This document shows, in pieces, positions 1 through 7,134 of a stretch of DNA of 64,000 nucleotides. Origin of the DNA: Pseudomonas sp. Root562 (lineage in GTDB: Bacteria > Pseudomonadota > Gammaproteobacteria > Pseudomonadales > Pseudomonadaceae); contig NZ_LMGK01000020.1 of NCBI RefSeq assembly GCF_001427125.1, forward strand, positions 19,942 to 83,941, in the 5' to 3' direction. How positions within the stretch are numbered: the stretch's first letter is position 1; each line of letters starts with the position of its first letter. The translations under genes and the position numbers were made by a program. Under the pieces are notes generated by a model. The model had not been told where the DNA came from and made no database searches. It saw only the letters and a list, made by a program, of their open reading frames with translations.

Positions 1-333
1 GCTGTCGAACGGGTCGGCAAACACGCCGATGACTGCGTCGTCGTAATGCAGCAGGGTGAATTCGCGCTTGAGGCATTGAGCCAGGGTGACCCGGTCGAAC
101 ACCGGCTTGGATTGAAACAGGCTGTCGGTGTCGAGCACCGGATAATGCAAGGTGGCGCCGAGGCATTGGATGAAAGGCATCGGGGCCAGTTCGGACAGTT
201 GCCCAAGGGCATCGAGCATGCGTTCGCCGGAAGCGGCAGCCAGAACACGCGCCTGGGCCAATTGCTCACTGGTAAACCGGGTCGGTACACAGTCCAGCGG
301 CGCAGCATCGACGACAAGTGATAGACGGTCCAT
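1..333 (-). CDS. gspE: Type II secretion ATPase GspE, N-terminal part (runs off the window)
   Basis: Only the first 111 codons are inside the window; the gene continues left of position 1. The translated start (MDRLSLVVDAAP) is followed by a segment ending HYDDAVIGVFADPFDS. This resembles the N1E/N2 domain of GspE/PulE/PilB assembly ATPases, where a 'V..ADPFD' motif is typical. The nucleotide-binding domain lies outside, so the family call rests on this domain and on gspG and gspF being encoded 14 kb away. GspE is the cytoplasmic hexameric ATPase that drives pseudopilus assembly through GspF. The ATG at 333 has a good GGAGAG ribosome site. It lies 84 bp downstream of the response regulator, and no promoter is obvious between them, so the two are probably co-transcribed from the sigma-54 promoter near 1027. 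Confidence 0.75.
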   Translation of the reverse strand, partial: MDRLSLVVDAAPLDCVPTRFTSEQLAQARVLAAASGERMLDALGQLSELAPMPFIQCLGATLHYPVLDTDSLFQSKPVFDRVTLAQCLKREFTLLHYDDAVIGVFADPFDS

Positions 334-417
334 GGCTTGCTCTCCAACGCCCGGGGCTTTGAGCCCTGTCGGCGCGGCGAGCATTTTCGGCGGGGGCCGG
401 AACGTCTTGTCGCGCCA

Positions 418-951
418 CTACTCCCCGGTGAGCAATTGTTCGTCGTCTGGCGCTGTGGCGGCCGAGGAACTTCGTCGGCGATCAGCTAGCACCCAACTAC
501 CGTCGTACAACTGCAGCGGGAAACTTTCGGTCCTGCTCTGGCGTCGTTCGACGAATCCTTCGGAAGCGCTCGTACCTGCTCTGGGTTCTCGCCCCCTGCC
601 TAGAAGATCCAGCACTGCCCGGGCCAATTCCGCCAACGGAAAGGGTTTGAACAGGATGTGGCTGACTCCCAGTTGCCGGGCCCGTTCGCAAACTTCTGCG
701 GTGGGGTGCCCTGTGATCAGCACAAAATGACACTTCCTGTTATGGCGGACGGCATCGAGCACCTGAAAGCCTTCCATATCGGGCAAGCGGTAATCGAACA
801 CCATCACATCGGGTGCAAAATCGTCAGCTTCAGCGATTCCATGTGCACCGTCGTGAGCAATCCGGACGTCCAACGCCTGCGCCTGCAGGTAACCCTGGAG
901 GTTTTCAGCAAGAAGTTGTTCGTCGTCAACAACCAGTACTTTGTTTAACAA
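418..951 (-). CDS. Receiver-only response regulator (CheY-like)
   Basis: This 177-residue protein has a complete REC domain in its first ~120 residues: acidic pocket D9/D10, phospho-acceptor D53 (VFDYRLPD), switch T80 (LITGH) and K102 (LFKPF). No DNA-binding or enzymatic output domain follows, only a ~60-residue Arg/Ser-rich tail, so it probably acts by protein contact or as a phosphate sink. The start is TTG at 951 with a strong AAGGAG 8 nt upstream; no ATG is better placed. A sigma-54 promoter and paired palindromes lie upstream, and gspE follows in the same direction. It is not the NtrC-type activator MnxR known from P. putida GB-1, because it lacks AAA+ and HTH domains. What it regulates is unknown; the location suggests Mn oxidation or type II secretion. 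Confidence 0.88.
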   Translation of the reverse strand: MLNKVLVVDDEQLLAENLQGYLQAQALDVRIAHDGAHGIAEADDFAPDVMVFDYRLPDMEGFQVLDAVRHNRKCHFVLITGHPTAEVCERARQLGVSHILFKPFPLAELARAVLDLLGRGREPRAGTSASEGFVERRQSRTESFPLQLYDGSWVLADRRRSSSAATAPDDEQLLTGE

Positions 952-1018
952 GGTGGACTCCTTGAAACCGCAGGTCCGAATACCGAGCCTGATGGAGTGC
1001 GCGCCTTGATAGGTCTAA

Positions 1019-1034
1019 CGCACACTTCATGCCA
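1019..1034 (-). promoter_or_regulatory. Sigma-54 (-24/-12) promoter of the response regulator-gspE unit
   Basis: The minus strand reads TGGCATG-AAGT-GTGCG. The invariant GG and GC are separated by exactly 10 bp as RpoN requires; the -12 element has one deviation (GTGC for TTGC). The predicted transcription start is near 1008, giving a ~57-nt leader before the TTG at 951. The -24 heptamer is identical to that of the mnxG promoter at 13017-13032. Confidence 0.7.
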
Positions 1035-1109
1035 GGCTGAGCGCCGGTAATTTTATGTATTCATGTCCTTGAATTTAAAAGCAATGCCTGTTCGTCCACA
1101 TACCCCACC

Positions 1110-1169
1110 CCCCAAAAGCGGGGAAAAGCGAACGCAGGTGCATTGATGCTTTTCCCCACTGTTGGGGAA
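1110..1169. promoter_or_regulatory. Candidate enhancer (UAS): two CCCC-N6-GGGGAA palindromes
   Basis: Two palindromes lie in the 220-bp gap between ppiC and the response regulator: CCCCAAAAGCGGGGAA at 1110-1125 and TTCCCCACTGTTGGGGAA at 1152-1169. They are centred about 109 and 153 bp upstream of the predicted start site, 44 bp (about four helical turns) apart. This is the usual placement for an NtrC-family activator site. A matching element sits upstream of mnxG. The second palindrome is only 3 bp from the ppiC stop codon, so it could also act as an RNA hairpin at the end of the mnx operon. Confidence 0.6.
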
Positions 1170-1172
1170 TGC

Positions 1173-2126
1173 TCAATCGTCGTCAATCCGTTCGATTCGA
1201 TTGCTGGAACGCAGCTGTGCCAGCACCTGCAGACGAGCCTGAACCTGTTTCTGTCGGGCAAGGTAAGCCCGAACCATGTCAAGTCCTTGCTCTTGTGTGA
1301 CATCGGCTGCCTCCATTCGGTTCTGTACATAAATCAGATGCCATCCCACCGCCGTTCGCACCGGCTCGCTGACGGCGCCCGGCGCCAGGGCAAACGCTGC
1401 CGCGTCGAACTCCGGCAGCATGCGACCGCGTGCAAAGTAGCCCAGATCACCGCCATCGCTGGCCGAAGCGTCTTGCGAACCGGTCCGGGCGACGCTGGCG
1501 AAATCTTCACCCTGAGCGATACGCGTACGCATTGCCTCCAAGCGTAGTCTCGCAGATGAAACAGTGGAAGCATCCGCACCCTGAGGCACTTTGATCAGGA
1601 TATGCCTGGCCTGCACTTGTTCAGGTCGGTTCATTTCGGCGCGATGCTCGGCAAAAAACGCTTGCACCTCCTTCTCGTCCGGTTCGCTGACTTTGGTCAG
1701 ATCAGCAAACATCTGCTGGGCCGCCAGCTCGCGGCGGGTGTATTCGACGTAGGTCGCCTCATTGAAACCGGCGTCCTCCAGGCGTCGGGCGAACACCTCG
1801 GCACCGCCGAAGGCCTGACGCGTCTGGTCGACCTGATGTTGCACCGCGGCGTCGCTGATCACTACGCCGCGCTTGACGGCTTCCTGCCAGAGCAGTTCCT
1901 TGTCGATCAAGGCATCCAGGGCGGCCTTGCGCAATTGCTTGTAGGCCTTGGGATTGCGGATGCTGCCCAGCGCACGGCCCTGATCTTCCAGGTATTCGGC
2001 GAAATAACGCTCCAGGCGCAACTGGGAAATTTCCTCGCCATTGACCCGTGCCACGGCCGGACCATTGCTGCAAAACGCAGCGGGAACCCATAACGTCAAC
2101 AGGACCAACAAAGTCTTGAGTTTCAT
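1173..2126 (-). CDS. Periplasmic parvulin-type peptidyl-prolyl isomerase (SurA/PpiC-like)
   Basis: The 317-residue protein begins with a signal peptide (MKLKTLLVLLTLWVPAAFCSNG). A SurA-like helical chaperone region follows (roughly 25-160, with paired LRKAALDALIDKELLW-type helices). A single parvulin rotamase domain spans about 172-272 (ARHILIKV, GGDLGYFARGRMLPEF, VRTAVGWHLIYV). Parvulins isomerise Xaa-Pro bonds during folding of exported proteins. As the last gene of the mnxG operon, 13 bp after the cytochrome fusion gene, it probably helps fold the very large oxidase or its partners in the periplasm. The ATG at 2126 has GGAGG upstream. The C-terminus ends in an acidic RIDDD tail. Confidence 0.9.
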   Translation of the reverse strand: MKLKTLLVLLTLWVPAAFCSNGPAVARVNGEEISQLRLERYFAEYLEDQGRALGSIRNPKAYKQLRKAALDALIDKELLWQEAVKRGVVISDAAVQHQVDQTRQAFGGAEVFARRLEDAGFNEATYVEYTRRELAAQQMFADLTKVSEPDEKEVQAFFAEHRAEMNRPEQVQARHILIKVPQGADASTVSSARLRLEAMRTRIAQGEDFASVARTGSQDASASDGGDLGYFARGRMLPEFDAAAFALAPGAVSEPVRTAVGWHLIYVQNRMEAADVTQEQGLDMVRAYLARQKQVQARLQVLAQLRSSNRIERIDDD

Positions 2127-2139
2127 GTTCGGCCTCCGG

Positions 2140-3690
2140 TCAGGGCATGGCGGCTATGGGTTTGTACGGTGCAACCAGATAAAAGCGCTGGTCGGGCAGA
2201 TCCACGGTGACGATATGGGCGCCGCTCAGGCCCAGGCGGCGACCCGGTCCAAAGCTGATCAGCGGGGTCAGGCCGGTATCGAAGTCATGCAAGCCTTCCA
2301 GGGCGCTGACCAGTTTCTCGCGGCTGGCATCGCGCCCGGCCTGCTTCATGCCTTCGCTGAGCAACAGCATCGAGCTGAAGGCGCCGACTTGCATGACCGC
2401 GTGTTCACCGCCGAGCTTCTGCCGTTCGCGCAACTGGGTCAGAGCCAAACGGCCGGCAATCGTCCAGTCGCTGGGCACGAATGGATAGGCCAGGAATACC
2501 CGCCGGGAAAAACCGCTGGGCACTTGCAACAAGTCACCCGCGACCTGGTTCGACGCGGCGAACAGGTAAGGCACCTGCCCCGCTGTTTGCAGGCGCTCGG
2601 CCAGCCGACTGAAACCGCCGCTGCTGCCCAGGTAAAACACCGAACGTGAGCCCAGGGGCAACTCGTCCTGGGCCGATTCGTAGGGTTGCAGGCGCACTTT
2701 CTGCCAGGCGTTGTCTTGCAGGTATTGCGCGAGTTTTTCCGCTGCCAGACGCTGACCGGGTTCGTCCGGATAGGCGATCAGCGTCGGGCCTTGCAGCACC
2801 CGCAAACTGGCGGCGGCATAGTTGGCCAGGGCGATCATCTGTTCACGCAGCCCCGGAAGAGGCTCGAAGATCTGCCGGCTGATCTGGGCCGAGCCTTGCA
2901 AAGACAGGGGTCCTATCAGCGGCACACCGGCCTGTTCCAGGCGCGGCACCAGCTCACTGTCCAGCGCTGGCACCAGCGGTGCAATCAGGGCGAAGACCTG
3001 TTCCTGCTCGATCAATTGGTCCAGCGCCTGCTCGGCACTGGCACGGTCCGGTCCTGGATCGAGAATGGTCAGGCGTAACTGTCGGCCGTGGATCCCGCCG
3101 GCTTCGTTGATCCGCGCGACACTGCCGCGCAGCACCGCCGCCACTGTGGCACCCTCCTCGCTCAAGGCTCCGGTGCTGGGCAGCAAGGTGCCAAGATGCA
3201 GACTGTCCGGGCTCAGTCCCGGATCACGATCATCGGCCAGGCGCTTGAGGTACGCCGTGAGGTTGCGTTGGTCATTCATCGACAGCACGAACCGCGGCAT
3301 CGCCGGGTCCAGCCGATTATTGCCCGGGTCTCGCCCTTCCTGGATCGCCCGGGTCAATGTCCCTTCGGTATACGCCGGGTAAGCGCGGCCGTTGATCTGC
3401 TGCTGGCCATAAGTACTGGTCAGCCGCGACCAGCTGAGGTCCGGCGGCCGTACTCCGCCTTCAGGTCGCCCCAGTCCATCGCTGCCGTGGCAATTGGCGC
3501 ACGGCAGGCTGCTGGCCGGCAACAACACGCCGGAAGCGCCGACCCTGGCCATGATCGGCTCACCGCTCGCCGACACACCCTCGCGGTACAAGCGCTTGCC
3601 CGCACTTTCACTCGGGGTCAGCGGCAACGCGTGGGCGGCGCAACTGAGGCCACTGAGGATGAACAGGCCGAGGATGAGGGCGTTTTTCAT
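2140..3690 (-). CDS. Cytochrome c / periplasmic binding-protein (LivK-type) fusion
   Basis: The 516-residue secreted protein has two parts. After a signal peptide (residues 1-21), residues ~28-155 form a class I cytochrome c with one haem site (C64-A-N-C-H68) and a Met in PAMPRF as the likely distal ligand. Residues ~160-510 match the type I periplasmic binding fold of branched-chain amino-acid ABC receptors (LGTLLPSTGALSEEG, VARINEAGGIHGRQLRL, FALIAPLVPALDSELVP). No ABC permease or ATPase gene is nearby, so a transport role is doubtful; ligand sensing or electron transfer next to the oxidase is more plausible. It sits between a SCO gene (9 bp upstream) and the parvulin gene (13 bp downstream) in the mnx operon. 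Architecture is clear; role is inferred. Confidence 0.85.
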   Translation of the reverse strand: MKNALILGLFILSGLSCAAHALPLTPSESAGKRLYREGVSASGEPIMARVGASGVLLPASSLPCANCHGSDGLGRPEGGVRPPDLSWSRLTSTYGQQQINGRAYPAYTEGTLTRAIQEGRDPGNNRLDPAMPRFVLSMNDQRNLTAYLKRLADDRDPGLSPDSLHLGTLLPSTGALSEEGATVAAVLRGSVARINEAGGIHGRQLRLTILDPGPDRASAEQALDQLIEQEQVFALIAPLVPALDSELVPRLEQAGVPLIGPLSLQGSAQISRQIFEPLPGLREQMIALANYAAASLRVLQGPTLIAYPDEPGQRLAAEKLAQYLQDNAWQKVRLQPYESAQDELPLGSRSVFYLGSSGGFSRLAERLQTAGQVPYLFAASNQVAGDLLQVPSGFSRRVFLAYPFVPSDWTIAGRLALTQLRERQKLGGEHAVMQVGAFSSMLLLSEGMKQAGRDASREKLVSALEGLHDFDTGLTPLISFGPGRRLGLSGAHIVTVDLPDQRFYLVAPYKPIAAMP

Positions 3691-3699
3691 GGCGCAGGC

Positions 3700-4326
3700 T
3701 CAACGGCCAGCCACGGGCATTGTCAGCAACTGCAAACGCTGGGCAATGGCGGCGGCCGGGGCATCAGGACGGATTTTACTCCAGCGTTTGTTGGCCACAT
3801 CGCCGACGATCAATTGGGTGGAGTGCTGCTCGGGGCTCGGTATGACCTGGCCGATGCGTCCCAGAACGAGGTCCATTTGCGCTTTGTCGCCGGTAAGAAA
3901 AAGCCAGTGGGGCCCATCGACGCCCTGCTTCAAGGTGTAAGCCTTGAGTACCGCCGGTGTATCGCGCAGCGGATCACTGGTAAGGGAGATGAAGGTAATG
4001 CCGTCCGCCTTGTCGCCCAGCACTTCGCGTACTTCCTTGAGCTTTTGGGTGATCAACGGGCAGGCATCGTTGCAACTGGTGAAAATCACGTTGAGCAGCA
4101 CCACGCGGTTTTGCAGGGCGTCGCTGTAAAACCGCAGTGTGTTGCCGTTCTGGTCCTGCAACGGCGTGTCGGTGAACCAGGTTTTTGCGTCCCTCGTGCC
4201 ACTCGCCGGCGGCGCCGCGGCTGTCGCGCTTGCCGGTTCCGGTTGCTCATGCCCCTCATGGGAAAACGCCGGGATACTGCTCATGCAAAAGCAGGCGGTC
4301 AGGACCATCAAGACGAACGCTCTCAT
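3700..4326 (-). CDS. SCO1/SenC family copper-handling thioredoxin-fold protein (second copy)
   Basis: The 208-residue protein has a signal peptide, a His-rich linker (SHEGHEQPEP), and a SCO domain with the copper-binding CxxxC (FTSCNDACP) and the distal conserved His (SPEQHSTQLIVGD). SCO proteins bind Cu and insert it, or reduce target cysteines, during maturation of cuproenzymes; here the likely client is the neighbouring multicopper oxidase. Its ATG overlaps the stop of the preceding SCO gene (ATGA), so the two are translationally coupled. The pair is divergent in sequence, suggesting different steps rather than a recent duplication. Confidence 0.92.
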   Translation of the reverse strand: MRAFVLMVLTACFCMSSIPAFSHEGHEQPEPASATAAAPPASGTRDAKTWFTDTPLQDQNGNTLRFYSDALQNRVVLLNVIFTSCNDACPLITQKLKEVREVLGDKADGITFISLTSDPLRDTPAVLKAYTLKQGVDGPHWLFLTGDKAQMDLVLGRIGQVIPSPEQHSTQLIVGDVANKRWSKIRPDAPAAAIAQRLQLLTMPVAGR

Positions 4327-4979
4327 GGCTGGTGCTCCATGGCGATGGCGGTATGTTTGGCATGAGCGTTGCGCTCGCCGCTGAGTTTCTCGACTTCACG
4401 GCTCAACACTGCCGGATCGGTGAAGCCGTAATAGCGGGTCCAGTGGCGACTGTTGCCGTCACCCACAAGGATCAAGGGTTGGTGATTCTTGAAGTCGCCG
4501 CTGAACGAGCCCAGGCCCTTGAGCGTGTCGTTGACTGATTGCGGTGAGCCGGTCAGCCAACTCCAGCCGGGGCCCTTCTGGAACGTACGGGCGTAGTCGT
4601 TCAGGCGTTTGGCATCGTCGCGTTGCGGGTCGATGCTGATCGATACCAGTTGCACCTCGGTGCCGACCCGCGCCCCGAGCTGTTTCTGCACCTTGCCCAT
4701 GATCGAGGACACCACCGGGCAAACTGTGGTGCAGCTGGTGTAGATGAAACTCATGACCACGATCTTGTTGTCGACCAGGTCTTTTTCCAGGCGCACGGTC
4801 TTGCCGTTCTGGTCCACCAGCGCCACGTCGGCGAACTTGACCTGGGCGCGTTCCGAGCTGGCGCTTTTGGCCGCCATGTCGTGACCGGCGTGTTCATCGG
4901 CCGAGTGCGCCAGGGCCTGACCAATACCGACGGCCATCAGGCAGAGTGTCAGCAATCCATGTTGAGCTAATCGGTTCAT
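4323..4979 (-). CDS. SCO1/SenC family copper-handling thioredoxin-fold protein (first copy)
   Basis: The 218-residue protein carries a signal peptide, then a His/Met-rich stretch (AHSADEHAGHDMA) that could hold metal. The SCO domain shows CxxxC (YTSCTTVCPVV) and the conserved His (FKNHQPLILVGD), the three Cu ligands of the family. It begins 12 bp after the beta-propeller gene and overlaps the next SCO gene by 4 bp. The His-rich N-terminus plus intact ligands support periplasmic copper delivery, probably to MnxG. It could serve a cytochrome oxidase instead, but none is encoded here. Confidence 0.93.
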   Translation of the reverse strand: MNRLAQHGLLTLCLMAVGIGQALAHSADEHAGHDMAAKSASSERAQVKFADVALVDQNGKTVRLEKDLVDNKIVVMSFIYTSCTTVCPVVSSIMGKVQKQLGARVGTEVQLVSISIDPQRDDAKRLNDYARTFQKGPGWSWLTGSPQSVNDTLKGLGSFSGDFKNHQPLILVGDGNSRHWTRYYGFTDPAVLSREVEKLSGERNAHAKHTAIAMEHQP

Positions 4980-4991
4980 GTCGATGTCCTC

Positions 4992-6944
4992 TCAATGAGC
5001 TTCGCCGGGGATCACCCGAACACTGGCAAATGTCTGGTCGCCGAAATTCGCCCCCAGCGACGCTGCACGCACGTGCAGGTACCACGCACCGTTGTGGTCG
5101 AGAGTCACCGGGGCTTCATAAACCCCGTTGCCGACATCCAGTGCCGCGACCGTCTCGGGCCGGGACGAAGGCGCCAGGAAATAGCGCACCTGCACGTCCT
5201 TTACCCCACTGCGAACTGCCTTCTGCTTGCCTTCGACGATGCGAAAACGCACAACGTAGGGGCTACCCAGTGCGGCAGTGGTTTTGTCGAGCAGGAACTC
5301 CACCTTCGCGGCGCCCATTGATTGAGTGAGCGCCGGGTTGACCTGCACGACGGTGTTGAAGCAATGGATGATGTTCGGCTGATTGAGCAGGAACGCCACG
5401 TCGAAGCGCCCTGCCGCTGGCAACTGGATCCGCGCGCTGTACAGCCCCGGCTCGACCTCGCGCAGGCTGCGGTCAATGACCATCGCCGCCCGCGCCACTT
5501 GCCCGCGGTTGGGGTAGCCGGACATCGGTGCGTTCATGCCTTCGGCGTAGAAGTACGTGGTGTTGTCGGTCGGGTTGACCACAAACACCGCGTTGTCGTC
5601 CCGCGACACCGCCAGGCTCGCCGCCAGTGGCAGGTCACCGGCCAGCCGTGGCGGCTGCGGTCCGGCTTCGAAACCCTGCGTGATCGGTTTGCGGCCTTCG
5701 CCCAGGGAGGCCAGGTTGATCATCGTCACCTTCGGCGAAGCCAGTCCGCGGACATAGGCGTAGGCCTTGGTGAACACCACTTGATAGGGCTCGGCGGATA
5801 CATCCATTTCATGGATCAGCGCGTCGTTGGCCGCATCGATCACCGAGGCCTGGTTCTCCAGGGTGTTGAGCACGATGCCGAAACGGCCATCCGCGCTGAA
5901 ACCCATAGGACCGAGCCCCTGCTTCAGCTTGATCACCCGGCGCACCGACTGGCTGCTGGCATCGACCACGGTCACCGTGCCGTCCTTGCCATCGGCGACA
6001 TAGGCTGCGCCGGACAGCGGCGAATACACCACCGACAACGGGTGCGAGCCGGTCTTGAGCTGTTTGATGATGCTCAGGCTGGCGATGTCGATAATGCTGA
6101 CGGTGCCGTCGTCGCGGTTGGTGACGAACGCAAAGCGACTGTCCTTGCTGAAGGCGATTTCATGATGGCCGCCACCGGTGGGCAAATGCTTGAGGGTCTT
6201 GAGGCTGAGGGTATCGATCACCGTGACCCCGGATTGCTCCGCATCCTTGGCATTGTTGCCGACCCACAGCAGGCGCTCGTCCGGTTGCAGGGCCACGCGC
6301 ACCGGGTTGCTGCCGGCCGCGACTGAGTCGACCACTTTGAATCGTTCGCTGTCGATCACTGCGACTTCACTGGCGGCCGGCATCGAGACAAACACCCGCT
6401 TGTTGTCCCGCGGGGTGACCCAGTCCATCGGCGGTTGCTTGATATCAATGCGGGCCATGGTACTGGTGATGCCGCCCACCGACACCGACGGATCGACCAC
6501 CGAAACGCTGGCGTCGCGGTTCATCACCAAGAGGAAGTAGCTGTTGAGGTCGAGCAGTGGTCGCGCGCCGATGTTCGACTTGAGGAACACACCGACCCGG
6601 GCCTTGCAGCTCTGATCGCGGCCCTGGGCCTTGTCGGCGGCCACGGCTTCCGGGTCCAGCCAGGCACCGGGGGCGACGCCCGAAAGCGGTCGGCCGGAAG
6701 CCTTGTCGGTCACGCGAAATTGCACGTCGGCGAACTCACCCTCACGCAATACGCCATCATCGGCCAGCGGCCGTACCTGCAAGGCCACCGAGACGCCGTC
6801 TCGCTCAAGCGTCTGGCCGGTCCAGGTATCGGGCAGCGCCACTTCGCTGAGCAGGGTCGGTGGCGTCGTGCGCGATACCCCGAACCAGATCAATGCCCCT
6901 GCGACAGCGAGCGCACAACTGGCCAACATGATGGTCCTGCTCAT
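4992..6944 (-). CDS. YVTN-type beta-propeller protein with flanking beta-sandwich domains
   Basis: The 650-residue protein has an N-terminal membrane anchor or signal (IMLASCALAVAGALIWFGV). An Ig/FixH-like beta domain follows (~45-150). Residues ~170-480 hold blades of a YVTN propeller (VFVSMPAASEVAVIDSERFKVVDSV, FAFVTNRDDGTVSIID, AAYVADGKDGTVTVVD). A second FixH-like domain lies at ~520-645. Similar propellers accompany periplasmic redox enzymes and often scaffold complexes. It lies 190 bp after mnxG, across a REPIN, and 12 bp before the SCO pair. The ATG at 6944 has AGGGGAG upstream. I see no CxxCH haem motif. A structural or partner role in the Mn-oxidising complex is inferred. Confidence 0.85.
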   Translation of the reverse strand: MSRTIMLASCALAVAGALIWFGVSRTTPPTLLSEVALPDTWTGQTLERDGVSVALQVRPLADDGVLREGEFADVQFRVTDKASGRPLSGVAPGAWLDPEAVAADKAQGRDQSCKARVGVFLKSNIGARPLLDLNSYFLLVMNRDASVSVVDPSVSVGGITSTMARIDIKQPPMDWVTPRDNKRVFVSMPAASEVAVIDSERFKVVDSVAAGSNPVRVALQPDERLLWVGNNAKDAEQSGVTVIDTLSLKTLKHLPTGGGHHEIAFSKDSRFAFVTNRDDGTVSIIDIASLSIIKQLKTGSHPLSVVYSPLSGAAYVADGKDGTVTVVDASSQSVRRVIKLKQGLGPMGFSADGRFGIVLNTLENQASVIDAANDALIHEMDVSAEPYQVVFTKAYAYVRGLASPKVTMINLASLGEGRKPITQGFEAGPQPPRLAGDLPLAASLAVSRDDNAVFVVNPTDNTTYFYAEGMNAPMSGYPNRGQVARAAMVIDRSLREVEPGLYSARIQLPAAGRFDVAFLLNQPNIIHCFNTVVQVNPALTQSMGAAKVEFLLDKTTAALGSPYVVRFRIVEGKQKAVRSGVKDVQVRYFLAPSSRPETVAALDVGNGVYEAPVTLDHNGAWYLHVRAASLGANFGDQTFASVRVIPGEAH

Positions 6945-6993
6945 GACAAACTCCCCTTCAGATCCTTGTCAGCCTATCCAGCCTACCTACCCT

Positions 6994-7106
6994 TGTGGCG
7001 AGGGAGCTTGCTCCCGCCGGGCTGCGCAGCGGCCCCAAAACGTTTGCAGTCAATGCAGATTTTGTGAGTGCTTTGCACTCAAGCGGGAGCAAGCTCCCTC
7101 GCCACA
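6994..7106. repeat. REPIN inside the mnx operon
   Basis: Two inverted arms of 24 bp match perfectly (6994-7017 and 7083-7106, beginning TGTGGCGAGGGAGC). They flank a spacer of about 65 bp. Each arm is itself palindromic (GGGAGCTTGCTCCC), as in Pseudomonas REP doublets. In the mRNA it would fold between mnxG and the propeller gene, which could stabilise or separately terminate the mnxG part. Confidence 0.85.
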
Positions 7107-7134
7107 GGTTGTCATTTCTTGCTCCCTCTCTCGC

